Positions 50,981 to 61,131 of a stretch of DNA of 64,000 nucleotides are shown in pieces (positions within the stretch are counted from its first letter, which is position 1; every line of letters begins with the position of its first letter). Origin of the DNA: Acidobacteriaceae bacterium (GTDB lineage Bacteria; Acidobacteriota; Terriglobia; Terriglobales; Acidobacteriaceae); the NCBI GenBank assembly GCA_003134655.1, contig PLBY01000147.1, forward strand, positions 74,684-138,683, read 5' to 3'. The notes under the pieces were generated by a model. It made no database searches, had not been told where the DNA came from, and saw only the letters and a list, made by a program, of their open reading frames with translations. The position numbers were made by a program, and so were the translations under genes.

Positions 50981-52729
50981 CTAGCGAAATGGTCGTCCTT
51001 TGACGATCCCCTGGCCCTCGCGGATCGTGATCAGTTGATCGGCGGAGAGATCAGCGAAAGTCTCGGTTGTACCCGCTGGCCAGTGAACCTCGATGCTCAC
51101 TTTGGATACTGTTCCCAATCCAAAGTGCAGGCGTGGGTCGTTCGCCGAGAGAAAACTGGACTGGCTGGTGAGGCATTGTGCCTGCACCTTTCCGCCGTAG
51201 CGCACCAGAACTCGGGAGCCGATCGCACTGCGATTGCTTTTTGTTCCTTCCATGCGCACTTTGATCCAATGATTGCCAGGGGGAGCGTCATTGCGCAGAA
51301 GGGTCGGAGGCTCGTTGCGGTTCATGATGAGAATGTCGAGGTCGCCATCGTTGTCGAAGTCGCCGAAGGCGCATCCGCGGCTCACGTGGCGCGAAGCAAT
51401 GGCGGGACCGGCCTCATCGCCCAATTCGACGAAAGTTCCATTGCCCTGGTTGCGAAAGATGAGACGAGGATTGCGCGCGGGATACTTGGCGTAGACTTTT
51501 TCCAGTTCAGGAGCAAAGGTTCCAGTCGCGATGAAGATGTCGGGATAGCCGTCGTTGTCGAGATCAACCAGCCCCGTGCCCCAACCGGCAAAGCGACGTT
51601 CGGCGCCGAGGCCAACGCGGGTCGTAATTTCGTCGAATTCAGCTTTGCCATTGTTGTGGTACACGCCCGTGGCTTGGTTGATGAAATGGGTTTTGATGAG
51701 ATCGATGTGGCCGTCGAGATCAAAGTCGCCGATACCAACTCCCATGCCGCCCATCGGCTCGCCCGACATGCCAAGGGCAACACCGCGCAACAATGCCTCT
51801 TCGCTAAACGTACCGTCGCGATTGTTCATCAGCAGCATGCTGGGTGTGGCGTCGCAGGCAACAAAAATGTCTTGCCAGCCATCCTCGTCAGCGTCGAACG
51901 CGACCGTCGTGAATCCGTACGATCCGCGCATTGCGGCCACACCGGACTCTTTGGAGACGTCGGTAAACGTTCCATCGCCGTTGTTGCGGTAGAGCGAGTG
52001 ATGTGGAATGCCAAGGCCGCCGGGGCCACAGTTGACCGCCACTCCTTCGTAATTGCAGTTAGGCACTTGCAGCGACGGCTTGGGGGCAGTCGCCGGATCG
52101 ATCTCGACGTAGTTGGAGACAAACAGGTCAAGCAAGCCGTCGCGATTGTAATCGACAAACGTACAGCCCGAGCCGAAGCGAGTGCGGGAGTCACGCAGTC
52201 CAGCCTTCTCCGTAACGTCGGTGAACGTGCCATCGCCGTTATTGCGATAGAGCTTGTTCTGCCCGTAGTAGGTGAGGTAGAGATCTTCAAAGCCGTCGTT
52301 GTTGTAGTCGCCGACGCATACTCCGCAGGCCCAGCCCGCATCGATCAAGCCAGCTTTCTCGGTGACATCGGTGAAAGTGCCGTCGCGGTTGTTGTGATAG
52401 AGGCGGTTGCTGGAGCCAGGAGGAATGCCTTCGAGGCGCCGGCCTCCGAGGATGAAGGCGTCCATCCAGCCATCATTGTCGTAATCGAAGAATGCACAGC
52501 CGGCACCGTTGACCTCGATGATGTAAGTGTTGTGGTTCGGGTCGCCGTAGAACATGGTCTGGGTCAGACCGGCATTCGAGCTCACGTCGACGAAGTGCGA
52601 GAACGGAGCAGTTTTTGTGGGGTTAACCAGTGCGCGAAGCTCCGCGGGAACCATCACAGGAGCCAGCATCGCCGGTAGAGTTTGCAGCAGGCGGCGGCGT
52701 GTCCAGTGACCGGGTTTCGGGTGCTTCAT
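50981..52729 (-). CDS. Tat-exported CRTAC1-family protein (FG-GAP repeats plus ASPIC/UnbV)
   Basis: A 582-residue protein. The N-terminus has a twin-arginine signal (HWTRRRLLQTLPAMLAPVMV). About eight FG-GAP-type calcium-binding repeats follow (FFDYDNDGWMDAFIL, YRNNGDGTFTDVTEKAGL, DYNRDGLLDLFVSNY, GDFDLDGHIDLIK), forming a beta-propeller. The C-terminal ASPIC/UnbV domain is complete (LHFGLGTVSKVSIEVHWPAG). Such proteins are abundant in Acidobacteria and often sit beside TPR and multiheme cytochrome genes, as here. The role is unknown, probably extracytoplasmic binding. The TPR gene starts upstream on the same strand, 38 nt away. Confidence 0.88.
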   Translation of the reverse strand: MKHPKPGHWTRRRLLQTLPAMLAPVMVPAELRALVNPTKTAPFSHFVDVSSNAGLTQTMFYGDPNHNTYIIEVNGAGCAFFDYDNDGWMDAFILGGRRLEGIPPGSSNRLYHNNRDGTFTDVTEKAGLIDAGWACGVCVGDYNNDGFEDLYLTYYGQNKLYRNNGDGTFTDVTEKAGLRDSRTRFGSGCTFVDYNRDGLLDLFVSNYVEIDPATAPKPSLQVPNCNYEGVAVNCGPGGLGIPHHSLYRNNGDGTFTDVSKESGVAAMRGSYGFTTVAFDADEDGWQDIFVACDATPSMLLMNNRDGTFSEEALLRGVALGMSGEPMGGMGVGIGDFDLDGHIDLIKTHFINQATGVYHNNGKAEFDEITTRVGLGAERRFAGWGTGLVDLDNDGYPDIFIATGTFAPELEKVYAKYPARNPRLIFRNQGNGTFVELGDEAGPAIASRHVSRGCAFGDFDNDGDLDILIMNRNEPPTLLRNDAPPGNHWIKVRMEGTKSNRSAIGSRVLVRYGGKVQAQCLTSQSSFLSANDPRLHFGLGTVSKVSIEVHWPAGTTETFADLSADQLITIREGQGIVKGRPFR

Positions 52730-52767
52730 CGCGACTTCATCCTCGGGGTTCTGTTGGATGTATTTCT

Positions 52768-54372
52768 TCAGCGCTGCTCTTGTGCGGTGGTCAAGTCCTT
52801 GCGGAGTTGTAGCGCTTGGACGTTGTCGGGCTCAAGTTTGAGGGCACTTGCAAGGGCCTCTTGCGCTTCGGAAAACCGGGATTCCATGCCGAGAGTCGCC
52901 GCCAGGCTGATCCAGGCTTGAGTGTAACCGGGAGCGGCACGGACGGCCAGACGAAAGTGCTCTTCGGCGGAAGCGGAGTCGCCGCTGCGTGACGCAATAT
53001 ATCCAAGTTGGTTTTGAGCGAGCGCAAACCCGGGATCGATTTTGACCGCTTGCTCAAGCGCAGTACGCTCGGCAACGGTGTCACCAGTGCGGTCCAAAGC
53101 CAGAGCCAGCTTGTAGGCGATCTGGGCATCCTCGGGAGTTGCCTCGACTGCCTCACGATAGTCGGCAACCGCCTTTTGCGGATCGCCCGTAGCGAGTTCC
53201 TTATCCCCTTGCGCTGTCTTGCTGGCGGCCAGCGCGCGGTGCTGGTTCGACTGCACCTGTTTTTGATAAAGCTCGAGTTGCTGCTTCGCCAGTTCGGTTT
53301 CTCCCAGGTTGCGCAGGGCGGTCGCATATTTGAAGCGAATCTCAGGTTCGGTTCCGCCCAGTTCTAGAGCTTTGGCGAGTTGCTCGCGTGCTTCGGGAAA
53401 ATCTTTGAGTTCGAGCAGCGCCATGCCGAGGTTGTAACGGGCATTGTAGTGTTGGGGATCAAGAGCGACCGCCTGCTCCAAATGAGCGCGGCCGGCAATG
53501 TATTCTCCAGCCTGATTTTCGAGGATGCCGCTTAGATAGAGGAAATCAAAATCGTGGGGATGGGCGGTCAACAGCCTGCGGGCCAACGGTCGGGCCAAGG
53601 TTGAATCGCCGTTGAGCACTAGGACGCGCAGATAAAGTCGCTGCGCTTCAAGATTCGTGGGATGAAGGCGGGCTGATTTTGCAGCAAGATGGACGGCCTC
53701 CTGATAGTGCACCTGCCGGACGAGCACGGTGACCATGGCGGCAGTCAACGGCAAAGAGGACGGATTGCGCTGCAAAGCCTTGGTCAGAACCTCCGAGGCT
53801 TTATCGAGCATGTTGGCTTTGCCGTAAGCCAAGGCCAGATCGAGAGTTAAGGTGTCGTTGTGGGGAGCGTCGCGCAGCGCCTCGATCGCTGCCGAATAAT
53901 CCCCAACCGCCATCAGGGAATTGCTGATCCCGTCGAGTGCTTCGATGGAGAGGTGGTCAATCCGCAATGCGGCCTGCCACTCGGAGAGTGCTTCTTCGTG
54001 ACGCTGAAGTTGGTCGAGTGCGGAAGCGAGGAGCAGGTGCGGTTTGAGAACTTCTGGTAAGAGATAAATTGATTGTCCAAGGGGCTTGAGCGCGTCCTGA
54101 GGATGCCCAGCTGCGTACAGGGTGAGGCCGACGAGGTAGTAGAGTTTGGCAGACCCTGGCTCCAGTTTGAGACCGCTCTGATAGGCATCGAGGGCACAAT
54201 CGTACTGATGGTGGTCGCCGAACCAGGTTCCGAGTTCTGCGTAAGTGTCAGCGTCGGGTTGGACGCGAAGTTTGCGCTCAAGTTCCGCGGGGCCGGTGCA
54301 GCCCAGGATGCACGGGGTTACGGCCAGGACGGCCGCAAAAACTAGTACCGCCTTCGCAAATATCGGACGCAT
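52768..54372 (-). CDS. TPR-repeat lipoprotein
   Basis: A 534-residue protein from ATG 54372. A lipoprotein signal peptide (AVLVFAAVLAVTPCILGC, lipidated Cys) is followed by about 12 tetratricopeptide repeats covering nearly all the rest (AYQSGLKLEPGSAKLYYLVG, HYNARYNLGMALLELKDFPE, AWISLAATLGMESRFSEAQE). It is a scaffold rather than an enzyme. A longer reading to 54522 would bury the signal peptide. It heads a two-gene unit with the CRTAC1 gene and is divergent from a cytochrome gene. Confidence 0.87.
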   Translation of the reverse strand: MRPIFAKAVLVFAAVLAVTPCILGCTGPAELERKLRVQPDADTYAELGTWFGDHHQYDCALDAYQSGLKLEPGSAKLYYLVGLTLYAAGHPQDALKPLGQSIYLLPEVLKPHLLLASALDQLQRHEEALSEWQAALRIDHLSIEALDGISNSLMAVGDYSAAIEALRDAPHNDTLTLDLALAYGKANMLDKASEVLTKALQRNPSSLPLTAAMVTVLVRQVHYQEAVHLAAKSARLHPTNLEAQRLYLRVLVLNGDSTLARPLARRLLTAHPHDFDFLYLSGILENQAGEYIAGRAHLEQAVALDPQHYNARYNLGMALLELKDFPEAREQLAKALELGGTEPEIRFKYATALRNLGETELAKQQLELYQKQVQSNQHRALAASKTAQGDKELATGDPQKAVADYREAVEATPEDAQIAYKLALALDRTGDTVAERTALEQAVKIDPGFALAQNQLGYIASRSGDSASAEEHFRLAVRAAPGYTQAWISLAATLGMESRFSEAQEALASALKLEPDNVQALQLRKDLTTAQEQR

Positions 54373-54535
54373 TGATGTTGCAACGATCGCCTCTGCGAAC
54401 CTCGCAAGATAACGACTCCCCGCGCACTGAGCATAATAGAGCAACCGGGAGGCCTGCAAGCGAATCTCATGGGCAAACGGGCGTCGGGAGGGAGAAGTGG
54501 AATTGATTTGGGGGCGTAACAATTCCTGACGTGGT

Positions 54536-55696
54536 TTGTTTGTTTGCGTAGTTGCTCTGCTTCTTGTGGTGCTCCCCGCTTCTCCATCCTCGGAGGAGAA
54601 GAAGCCTCCTGTTCGTCTCGACTTCGTCGGAGATCAGGTATGCCGTTCCTGCCATCTGGAAAAGGCGAAAACCTATGCTCAGACTGCGCACCACTTGGCA
54701 ACAAGTTGGCCGAGCGATCGTACGATGAAGGGAAGCTTTACCCCGGACTCCAATGTTCTGAAGACCTCGAACCCGTACCTATCGTTCAAGATGACGCTGA
54801 CCGGAGACGGATATTTTCAGAGCGCCGAGGAAGCGCTTTCTGCCACCAAGAAAGTTTCCCGCTCGGAACGGATTGACATTGTGGCGGGCTCGGCTCGCAA
54901 GGGGCAGAGCTATCTGTTCTGGAAAGGGGATCAGCTATTTCAGCTGCCTGTGACCTACTGGACGGAGACTGACACATGGGTGAACAGCCCGAGTTATCCG
55001 GATGGCTCGCCGCATTTCGACAAGGCAATCATCCCGCGGTGCCTCGAGTGTCATGCCAGTTATTTCGACTGGCTCCCGCCACCGGTAAATCGATACCGCA
55101 AGACCAGCCTGGTGCTGGGTATCTTTTGTGAGAAGTGTCATGGCCCAGGCCGGGAGCACGTTGCTCGGCATCGCCTGAAGGCTACGCTTCCTGCCGGAAC
55201 ATCGGAAGCAATCGTGAATCCGGCCCTGCTTGCACGGGATAGGCAAATCGACATATGCGGTTTATGCCATTCGGGCAATGGGACTCCGATCCAGCCCGCG
55301 CTATCGTTCCTGCCGGGTGACTCGCTGGACGACTTCATTGACATCCCATTCGCCGGTCCGGAGGACGCGGTGGACGTGCATGGCAGCCAGGTGCAACTGT
55401 TGAGAAGAAGCAAGTGTTTCCAATCGACGACCACCCTGACCTGTTCCACCTGCCACGATGTCCACAAGCCGCAGGTCGACGCGGCAGCATTTTCGCCCCG
55501 TTGCCTAAGTTGTCATCAGCCAAGACAGTGCGGACAGTACGCCAAGATGGGCAAGTCGATCGCGGGCAACTGCATCGATTGCCACATGCCACTGCAGGAA
55601 TCGCGAGTGCTCTTTTCAAACACTAACGGAAAGAAACTGATGCCGAAGGTGCGCAATCATCAAATCGGGATTTATGCGGGTGAGAAGGTTCACTGA
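54536..55696 (+). CDS. Seven-heme c-type cytochrome
   Basis: A 386-residue exported cytochrome with seven CxxCH motifs: CRSCH, CLECH, CEKCH, CGLCH, CSTCH, CLSCH and CIDCH. The first is separated from the rest by about 120 residues of beta-rich sequence; the last six are in the C-terminal two thirds. The hydrophobic N-terminus (VVALLLVVLPASP) is a signal sequence with no basic residues. The TTG start follows a stop codon by two codons, so it cannot be extended. It is divergent from the TPR gene, and its end overlaps the convergent VWFA gene by 7 bp. The layout matches the protein encoded at 58797. Confidence 0.85.
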   Translation: MFVCVVALLLVVLPASPSSEEKKPPVRLDFVGDQVCRSCHLEKAKTYAQTAHHLATSWPSDRTMKGSFTPDSNVLKTSNPYLSFKMTLTGDGYFQSAEEALSATKKVSRSERIDIVAGSARKGQSYLFWKGDQLFQLPVTYWTETDTWVNSPSYPDGSPHFDKAIIPRCLECHASYFDWLPPPVNRYRKTSLVLGIFCEKCHGPGREHVARHRLKATLPAGTSEAIVNPALLARDRQIDICGLCHSGNGTPIQPALSFLPGDSLDDFIDIPFAGPEDAVDVHGSQVQLLRRSKCFQSTTTLTCSTCHDVHKPQVDAAAFSPRCLSCHQPRQCGQYAKMGKSIAGNCIDCHMPLQESRVLFSNTNGKKLMPKVRNHQIGIYAGEKVH

Positions 55697-58671
55697 ATCA
55701 TCTTGATTTTCGCGCGCGAGGCGAAACGCCGGTAATTCCTGAACGCAATTTCGTTCAGTTCGATCTGGCGACGATGTCTCTGGAGGCTGACCGTGGAATG
55801 CACTGGGAGCAGATAGTCGCGCGCGGAGATGGAAACATAGTCGTAATCCACGGTCATGGCAGCGGCGTGCATGGAAAAGTTACGAGGCAAGTCATCTGCC
55901 TCGACGGTGACTCGCCGGATGCCACTGGTTGTTGTGTCAATGTAAACCAGGCCATGAAAACCGACCCCGATCGTGTTGTTGTTTCCCTCATTGAGGTTGA
56001 GCGTGGCGTTCTCATGTGCCACACGATAACTTAGTACCTGCAGGGTTCCGGACCCATCGCCGAGGGCGCCGGCTTCTTTCCATTCGAACTGCGTCTTGGA
56101 GGTCGGAGCGAAAACCAGATTCAGCAAGGCTCCGAACTCCCCGATCGACATCGGCCAGGTGGAATTCATTTCGGCCCGGGTGAGGCTGCTGCGCTTGCCG
56201 TTGACTTCAAGCGTGCTGCGAGACTCGAGGTTGTCATGATAGGTCAGGAGTTCCGCGATGGAGTCCCGATGTTTCCAGTTGCCGTTGCCGGACTGGTCCA
56301 CGGAACGATTGGTGACTTCAACGCAGACGAAATTGGGAAGAGACTTGCTGTAGTCCAGCGCGCGTTTTCTCGCGCCAGAGACGATCGCTTCTAGCTCGTC
56401 CGCGGAAGGCGAGGGAACGGCGCCGGCGGGCAGCGAAGTGATCACTAGACGACGGCCACTGTGTCCCTCCGAATCCGGAGGCAGCGGACCGGAAGTTGCG
56501 GCGATCAGAACATCATCGTTCTGTGTCTTGGGATCCTCGGGTACAGTTGCCGCTGCCAACACGGGCCCCTCGATGCGGAACGAGAGGGCTCTCTCGGTGG
56601 TGTTCTCGCCTTGCGTGAGCTTCTCAACGATCTGGTAGTCCCCAGCCGGCAGCGATGCAGCTTGGATCGACGCAAGGTACGGGATGGCTCCGGGCCCACT
56701 AGCTTTCATGAGATGCAGAGGCACCTGTGCGATGGACTCGTTGCTCTTCAGGACTTCCATCTCCAAGGTCGGCTGCTCCGTCGACTTCGGGTCGGGATGA
56801 ACCACGAAGAAGAAAGAGATTTCTTTCGCTCCATGAGGTACGCGGCCAGAGATGCTGGGAATCACCTTGCCGCTTCCATAACGCAAGGGCTCGACCGCGT
56901 CCACCTCCGGCGGTATGGGAACTACACGCTGGACCAGAGTCACATCGCTGAGACTAGGGCCGCTCGCTTCGGTCGAAATTTCGAATTCGAGGCGTTGTGC
57001 GCCAGCCTTTTCGTTGTTGCGATCCAGGATGACGGCCTCCACGACATATTGTCCTGGATCGGCGGTGAAAGACCGTTGCATGGTGATCAGTTCCGATTGT
57101 GCTCCGCTCTTGGAATCGAGTGAACCGTGACGGGGTACGTCCTCGCTGAAATGCTCAATTACTTCGCCCGCCTTGTTCTTGATTTGTGCTGCGATCGACA
57201 CGTGGAGCGAATAGAGATTGGAATTAGGATCGTCCCGCGTTTCGAGTTCGGATACGGGAACCTCAATCACCAGTGCATTCTCGTTGCCGGTCGGCAAATC
57301 TCCGAGACGGAGGACTGCGGATTGAAATTTCAAGTCGGTAGGTAGTTGCGGTTCGCTCAAGAGTTTCAATAGCGGCGCTTCAAACGGTCTGATGCCCGAT
57401 CCGGTGTCGGGAGGGACCGCAAAATAACCTGCCCGGGAGTGAATTTTCAGCCCCTTCCGCAGGGCCGTCACCGCAACTGGCCGAAACTTTCCGTCATATT
57501 CCTGGACGGGAGGAGCATACGAAGCCTCGTAATAAGTGGTCATGTCAGCGATCAGCTGTTGCAGAGGCTTCTTCAGATGGTCGGACGCCGTGATGTAAGC
57601 CCCGCCTGTGTTTTCCGCTAGCTGAGCCATGGGACTCTTGTACCCGCTCAAACCTTCGGTTTCCAGCCGGTTCAGAGAGTCGTTGCCGGCGGTGATCGAG
57701 CCCGCGGGCGCCATGGCAACTGCTTGCGTTCCTGCACCAGTTCCGGTTGTCGCGGATGTGGGATTCATGCGGGCTGTTGCCATTACTCCTCCGATGGCAA
57801 CGGTGGCCAACAGTCCTTGACCGGCTTGCTCGTCTACTGCGTTTGTGTCGACGGTGTAAATGCTGACGCCGGAACGATTCGCCGCACCGGCAATAGATAG
57901 CAGCATGTCTTTCGCGTTCGAATCAAGCTGCTGTCCCTGTTCGAAATAGATCACGACTTTTCGGCCCGGGATCTGGTGCTCGGTTCGTGCCAGGGCGAGC
58001 AAGCCTGCCAGCCAAGGCCGGCAGTGCTCGTCTTGCGCGATCTTCTGAGACTCCTGCAGGGCAGCCAGCATGACCCGTGCCGTGCTTCGCTGCTGCGCGT
58101 TGACACGAGTTCCCAACGAGTCCGTTCCGGTCTGAGCCGCAGCGATAAGATTCTTCTCCGGCAATGCGGCAGGATCCTCCTTGCTTGATTCGTCTCTTTC
58201 GGTAGTGGCGATGACGGCCTTTGTCACCGCTGCGGGATCGGAAGTGAATTCCTGAAACAGCCTAAGACGTCCTTCAATACCCAGCACGGAGAAGGCGAAC
58301 TGATTCGCCGGAACCATCTTGAGAATCTTCGAGGCAATGTCGCGCGCGTTCTTAGCGGAAGAAGGTTGGAGACGATCGAAGACCAAAGTGATCAGGTGCT
58401 GCGCGCTCGATTGCCCCGTCACCAGGCGAAGATCCGAGATGTTTACGGCAGAACCGCTGTCGGTAACCGCGATATCTCCCGGCTTGAGGTCGAGGACGGG
58501 CTCGTTCTTCTTGTTGTGAACTACGAGATCGACGGTGACTTCGTTGGCGTTCGTAACAATTGTTGTTTTGTCGCTCTGCGGTGCGGGTACCGTTTGCGAG
58601 TAGCCCTGTGGGACGGGGAGGACGAAGGCAAGAATCGCAATCATCCTGTACTTATTCATGAAAGAGTCCAC
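55690..58671 (-). CDS. VWFA-related secreted protein (long form)
   Basis: A 993-residue protein. A signal peptide (MIAILAFVLPVPQGYSQ) is followed by a VWFA-related N-terminal region of the acidobacterial type: VTVDLVVHNKKNEPVLDLKP, LITLVFDRLQ, VVIYFEQGQQLDS and VSIYTVDTNAV. The ring-like region ends with GGAYITASDHLKKPLQQL and YYEASYAPP. Large beta-rich C-terminal domains follow, ending in a region (about 800-993) that resembles outer-membrane lipoprotein-carrier-type folds (VYIDTTTSGIRRVTVEADDL). GTG 58671 has GAGG upstream; ATG 58659 is an alternative. The function is unknown, probably protein binding at the envelope. Confidence 0.82.
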   Translation of the reverse strand: MDSFMNKYRMIAILAFVLPVPQGYSQTVPAPQSDKTTIVTNANEVTVDLVVHNKKNEPVLDLKPGDIAVTDSGSAVNISDLRLVTGQSSAQHLITLVFDRLQPSSAKNARDIASKILKMVPANQFAFSVLGIEGRLRLFQEFTSDPAAVTKAVIATTERDESSKEDPAALPEKNLIAAAQTGTDSLGTRVNAQQRSTARVMLAALQESQKIAQDEHCRPWLAGLLALARTEHQIPGRKVVIYFEQGQQLDSNAKDMLLSIAGAANRSGVSIYTVDTNAVDEQAGQGLLATVAIGGVMATARMNPTSATTGTGAGTQAVAMAPAGSITAGNDSLNRLETEGLSGYKSPMAQLAENTGGAYITASDHLKKPLQQLIADMTTYYEASYAPPVQEYDGKFRPVAVTALRKGLKIHSRAGYFAVPPDTGSGIRPFEAPLLKLLSEPQLPTDLKFQSAVLRLGDLPTGNENALVIEVPVSELETRDDPNSNLYSLHVSIAAQIKNKAGEVIEHFSEDVPRHGSLDSKSGAQSELITMQRSFTADPGQYVVEAVILDRNNEKAGAQRLEFEISTEASGPSLSDVTLVQRVVPIPPEVDAVEPLRYGSGKVIPSISGRVPHGAKEISFFFVVHPDPKSTEQPTLEMEVLKSNESIAQVPLHLMKASGPGAIPYLASIQAASLPAGDYQIVEKLTQGENTTERALSFRIEGPVLAAATVPEDPKTQNDDVLIAATSGPLPPDSEGHSGRRLVITSLPAGAVPSPSADELEAIVSGARKRALDYSKSLPNFVCVEVTNRSVDQSGNGNWKHRDSIAELLTYHDNLESRSTLEVNGKRSSLTRAEMNSTWPMSIGEFGALLNLVFAPTSKTQFEWKEAGALGDGSGTLQVLSYRVAHENATLNLNEGNNNTIGVGFHGLVYIDTTTSGIRRVTVEADDLPRNFSMHAAAMTVDYDYVSISARDYLLPVHSTVSLQRHRRQIELNEIAFRNYRRFASRAKIKMIQ

Positions 58672-58796
58672 TTATACATGCCTCAAATCTTCAGACTCAA
58701 AAGTAGCGGACATTCTACATCGGTTCCGTGCGCACGATCACTCGAATCGGGATTTAAGCGATGAAGCTTCGACGTCTGTCTTTCGGCGCCCCGGGC

Positions 58797-59879
58797 TCAG
58801 TTTGGGAAAGGTTCGCCAGGCTTTACGATCCTAATCTGGTGATCGGTAAAGGTCATGTGTCCGTTGGGGAGCTTTACCTTCGGCATGTGACAACTCACGC
58901 AATCCGCTTTAGCTGTGGAGCATATCTTGGCGTGAACCTTGGTCGAATCCGGACCTGAGGAGATGAGAGGAGCCGCCGTCGACGAGTGGCATGCCAGGCA
59001 TTGCGGATCGTACGAGGAATCCTGGCGGGCGACATCCACGTGGGGATCATGGCATGCGATGCAGCTGATGCGGGCATCCGCACCGTCAAAGCACTTACTG
59101 TTGGCGAGACGGTAGGGCTGGAAGCGGACGGTCAACTCGCCGCGCCAGTGATTTCGCACCACGGTTTCCCATGTGCGATGACATTGGCCGCAAAAATTCG
59201 AGATATCTTCCGCCGACCGCTTGCGGAGGTCCGGGGGAGCGGAGTCGAAATCGCCGTTGAAAGAGTCGCTGAGGTGGACGGTTGTACCAGCGTGACAATG
59301 CTCGCAGGTCACGCCAGGCCGGAGGGTGTCATAAGTCATCTTACCGTTCGTAACTGCGTTGCTGGCGTGACAGCCGAAACACACCTTGGTTTCGCGGAGT
59401 TCGATCTCCCGCCCGATCGCCTCGTCGAGGTTGCGCGGCTTCAGGTCTTCGTCTCCGGTCGTGAAATCGAGTCCCGGAATTGAGGGATAGAAACTGACTG
59501 CGCTCTCATACTGGTGCCCATTGCGTTCGAGAACCCAGGTCTGCGCGCCGGCGCCAAAATTCCAGTGGATCGGCACGGAGATTGTGCGCGTGCCATCGCT
59601 CACGCTATACGTGCTTTCGTCTCCGTGAGTTTCTACGGTATAGGTGTAAGGGCCTTTGCGAACGGTCAGCTTCGGATTGTCTTTGAGGACGGGATTTGCG
59701 CCCGGAAGCCCCAGGGCCCGTCCCATGGGAGTGCGTGGCTGCGATTGGGAGCGCGCGCTGTGGCAAGAAACACATGCGGTTTCTGTCTTGCCTTGGGCCG
59801 CCGCGGACGGCGAGATGGCTGCGATCGCAATCGCGAGACCCACGAGCGGGCTAAGGATGTGTGGCCGGCGTCGTATCAT
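58797..59879 (-). CDS. Seven-heme c-type cytochrome (paralogue)
   Basis: A 360-residue exported cytochrome. A signal peptide (LVGLAIAIAAISPSAAAQ) is followed by seven CxxCH motifs: CVSCH, CFGCH, CEHCH, CGQCH, CIACH, CLACH and CVSCH. The first heme site is set apart by a long beta-rich insert (TYTVETHGDESTYSV, then IHWNFGAGAQTWVLERNG). The motif order and contexts (CEHCHAG, CIACHDPH, CVSCHMPK) parallel the cytochrome at 54536. The start overlaps the 3' end of the TPR gene by 29 bp. Confidence 0.87.
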   Translation of the reverse strand: MIRRRPHILSPLVGLAIAIAAISPSAAAQGKTETACVSCHSARSQSQPRTPMGRALGLPGANPVLKDNPKLTVRKGPYTYTVETHGDESTYSVSDGTRTISVPIHWNFGAGAQTWVLERNGHQYESAVSFYPSIPGLDFTTGDEDLKPRNLDEAIGREIELRETKVCFGCHASNAVTNGKMTYDTLRPGVTCEHCHAGTTVHLSDSFNGDFDSAPPDLRKRSAEDISNFCGQCHRTWETVVRNHWRGELTVRFQPYRLANSKCFDGADARISCIACHDPHVDVARQDSSYDPQCLACHSSTAAPLISSGPDSTKVHAKICSTAKADCVSCHMPKVKLPNGHMTFTDHQIRIVKPGEPFPN

Positions 59880-60966
59880 TTTTCGTCATTTCGAGACACA
59901 GCAATCGTTCGCGCCGGGCATCTGCTTTGCGGCCAGACTTTGAGTACGCCTTTGCCAGTGCGAGGTGGACTTCAAGGTTGTCGGGCTGCAATTGCGCGGT
60001 CTTTTCCAGGTGTTCGATTCCGGCCTTCGTATCTCCCGTCTCGGTGAGCGCCCGGCCGAGCACAAGTTGAGCGCTGGAGAGGGAAGTATCTTCGGCCACC
60101 GCCTTCCGTGCGTGCGGTAAGGCTTCGGCACCGTCGTTCTGCATGAGAGGAATCCAGGCCAGCATAACCTCTGCAACTGCATTGGACGGATTCACCTCCA
60201 ACTCTTTCTTGAACTCGACCACGGCCTGATCCGGATCGGTGGCGTAGAGCAAGTAGCCATAAAGATAGTGGGCGTTGGGCACGGGCGGGAGGCGCTCGAA
60301 GAGACGCCCGAACTCCGCGTGCGCGACCTCTGTGTCTTTCCTCATGAAGTCGAACGCTGCCTTACCGGCGCTGACGTACACCTCCTGCTGATCTGCCTTC
60401 AATTCTCGCGGGAGCAGAGGAGCACGGAGCCCAGCCAAGCCCAAGGCCAGCAGTAGTTCGGGGTTGGAGTCTTCATCGCGGGTGAAAAAAGCGTAGCTTC
60501 GCAGCGCGTCTTCGAACCGGCCCATTCGCGTCAGCAGCAGAGCCTCATGGTAGCGAAGAATTTTTTCGTTGCGCGGCTGATTGGCGGCGCCCAGCGACAA
60601 GGCTCTCTGAATGTCTTTCAGAGATGGCGGATAGTCGCCGATTTCGAATTCGCACAGCGCCCGCATGGCCAGAGCCGGGGCTGCGCTGGGAGTGAGTTCG
60701 AGATAGTGGGAGAGCGCGTCGCGGGCGGCGGTGTATTCGCCGGATCCGTAGTGCAGCGAGCCCAGGAACCACCAACCGTCAGCCCACTGCGAATTCAGTT
60801 TCAGCGCCTGCCGGTAGAGTTCGATGGCTCCGGGAACGTCGTTGGCGTCGCGAGCGGCCGTGGCCTTCGCGGCTAAATCAGAGAAGCTGGCGGGGTTGGC
60901 CTGCGCAGCACAAAATGAAGGACAGAGCGCGAGGATCAATACGGCGAGACCAAGTTTCGGCTCCAT
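59851..60966 (-). CDS. TPR-repeat secreted protein
   Basis: A 371-residue protein from ATG 60966 with a signal peptide (LGLAVLILALCPSFCAAQ) and about eight TPR units (AIELYRQALKLNSQWADGWW, LHYGSGEYTAARDALSHYLE, LVLGRALTETGDTKAGIEHL). A longer reading to 61077 adds basic residues before the signal and is disfavoured. It overlaps the downstream cytochrome gene, implying co-translation. It probably serves as an interaction scaffold for the cytochrome. Confidence 0.85.
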   Translation of the reverse strand: MEPKLGLAVLILALCPSFCAAQANPASFSDLAAKATAARDANDVPGAIELYRQALKLNSQWADGWWFLGSLHYGSGEYTAARDALSHYLELTPSAAPALAMRALCEFEIGDYPPSLKDIQRALSLGAANQPRNEKILRYHEALLLTRMGRFEDALRSYAFFTRDEDSNPELLLALGLAGLRAPLLPRELKADQQEVYVSAGKAAFDFMRKDTEVAHAEFGRLFERLPPVPNAHYLYGYLLYATDPDQAVVEFKKELEVNPSNAVAEVMLAWIPLMQNDGAEALPHARKAVAEDTSLSSAQLVLGRALTETGDTKAGIEHLEKTAQLQPDNLEVHLALAKAYSKSGRKADARRERLLCLEMTKNDTTPATHP

Positions 60967-61131
60967 GCGCCTGCGGTACCACTTACGATTCGTCCCCATG
61001 CCCGTATTTTGCCGCACCCACTGCGGCCTTCTACGTCCACACCGCTTTAACGCAGAATTTCCTATCAGGACGACCATCGTACCATGCGTATGCGAAGGGT
61101 TAGAGGACGGCCGGGTTCGGTCGCGGGTCGC

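Noticed and set aside
50903..52678. Long plus-strand reading frame of about 590 codons opposite the CRTAC1 gene
   Set aside because: It is antisense to the repetitive FG-GAP coding sequence. GC-rich repeats keep the opposite strand open. Composition is low-complexity and no family is recognisable.
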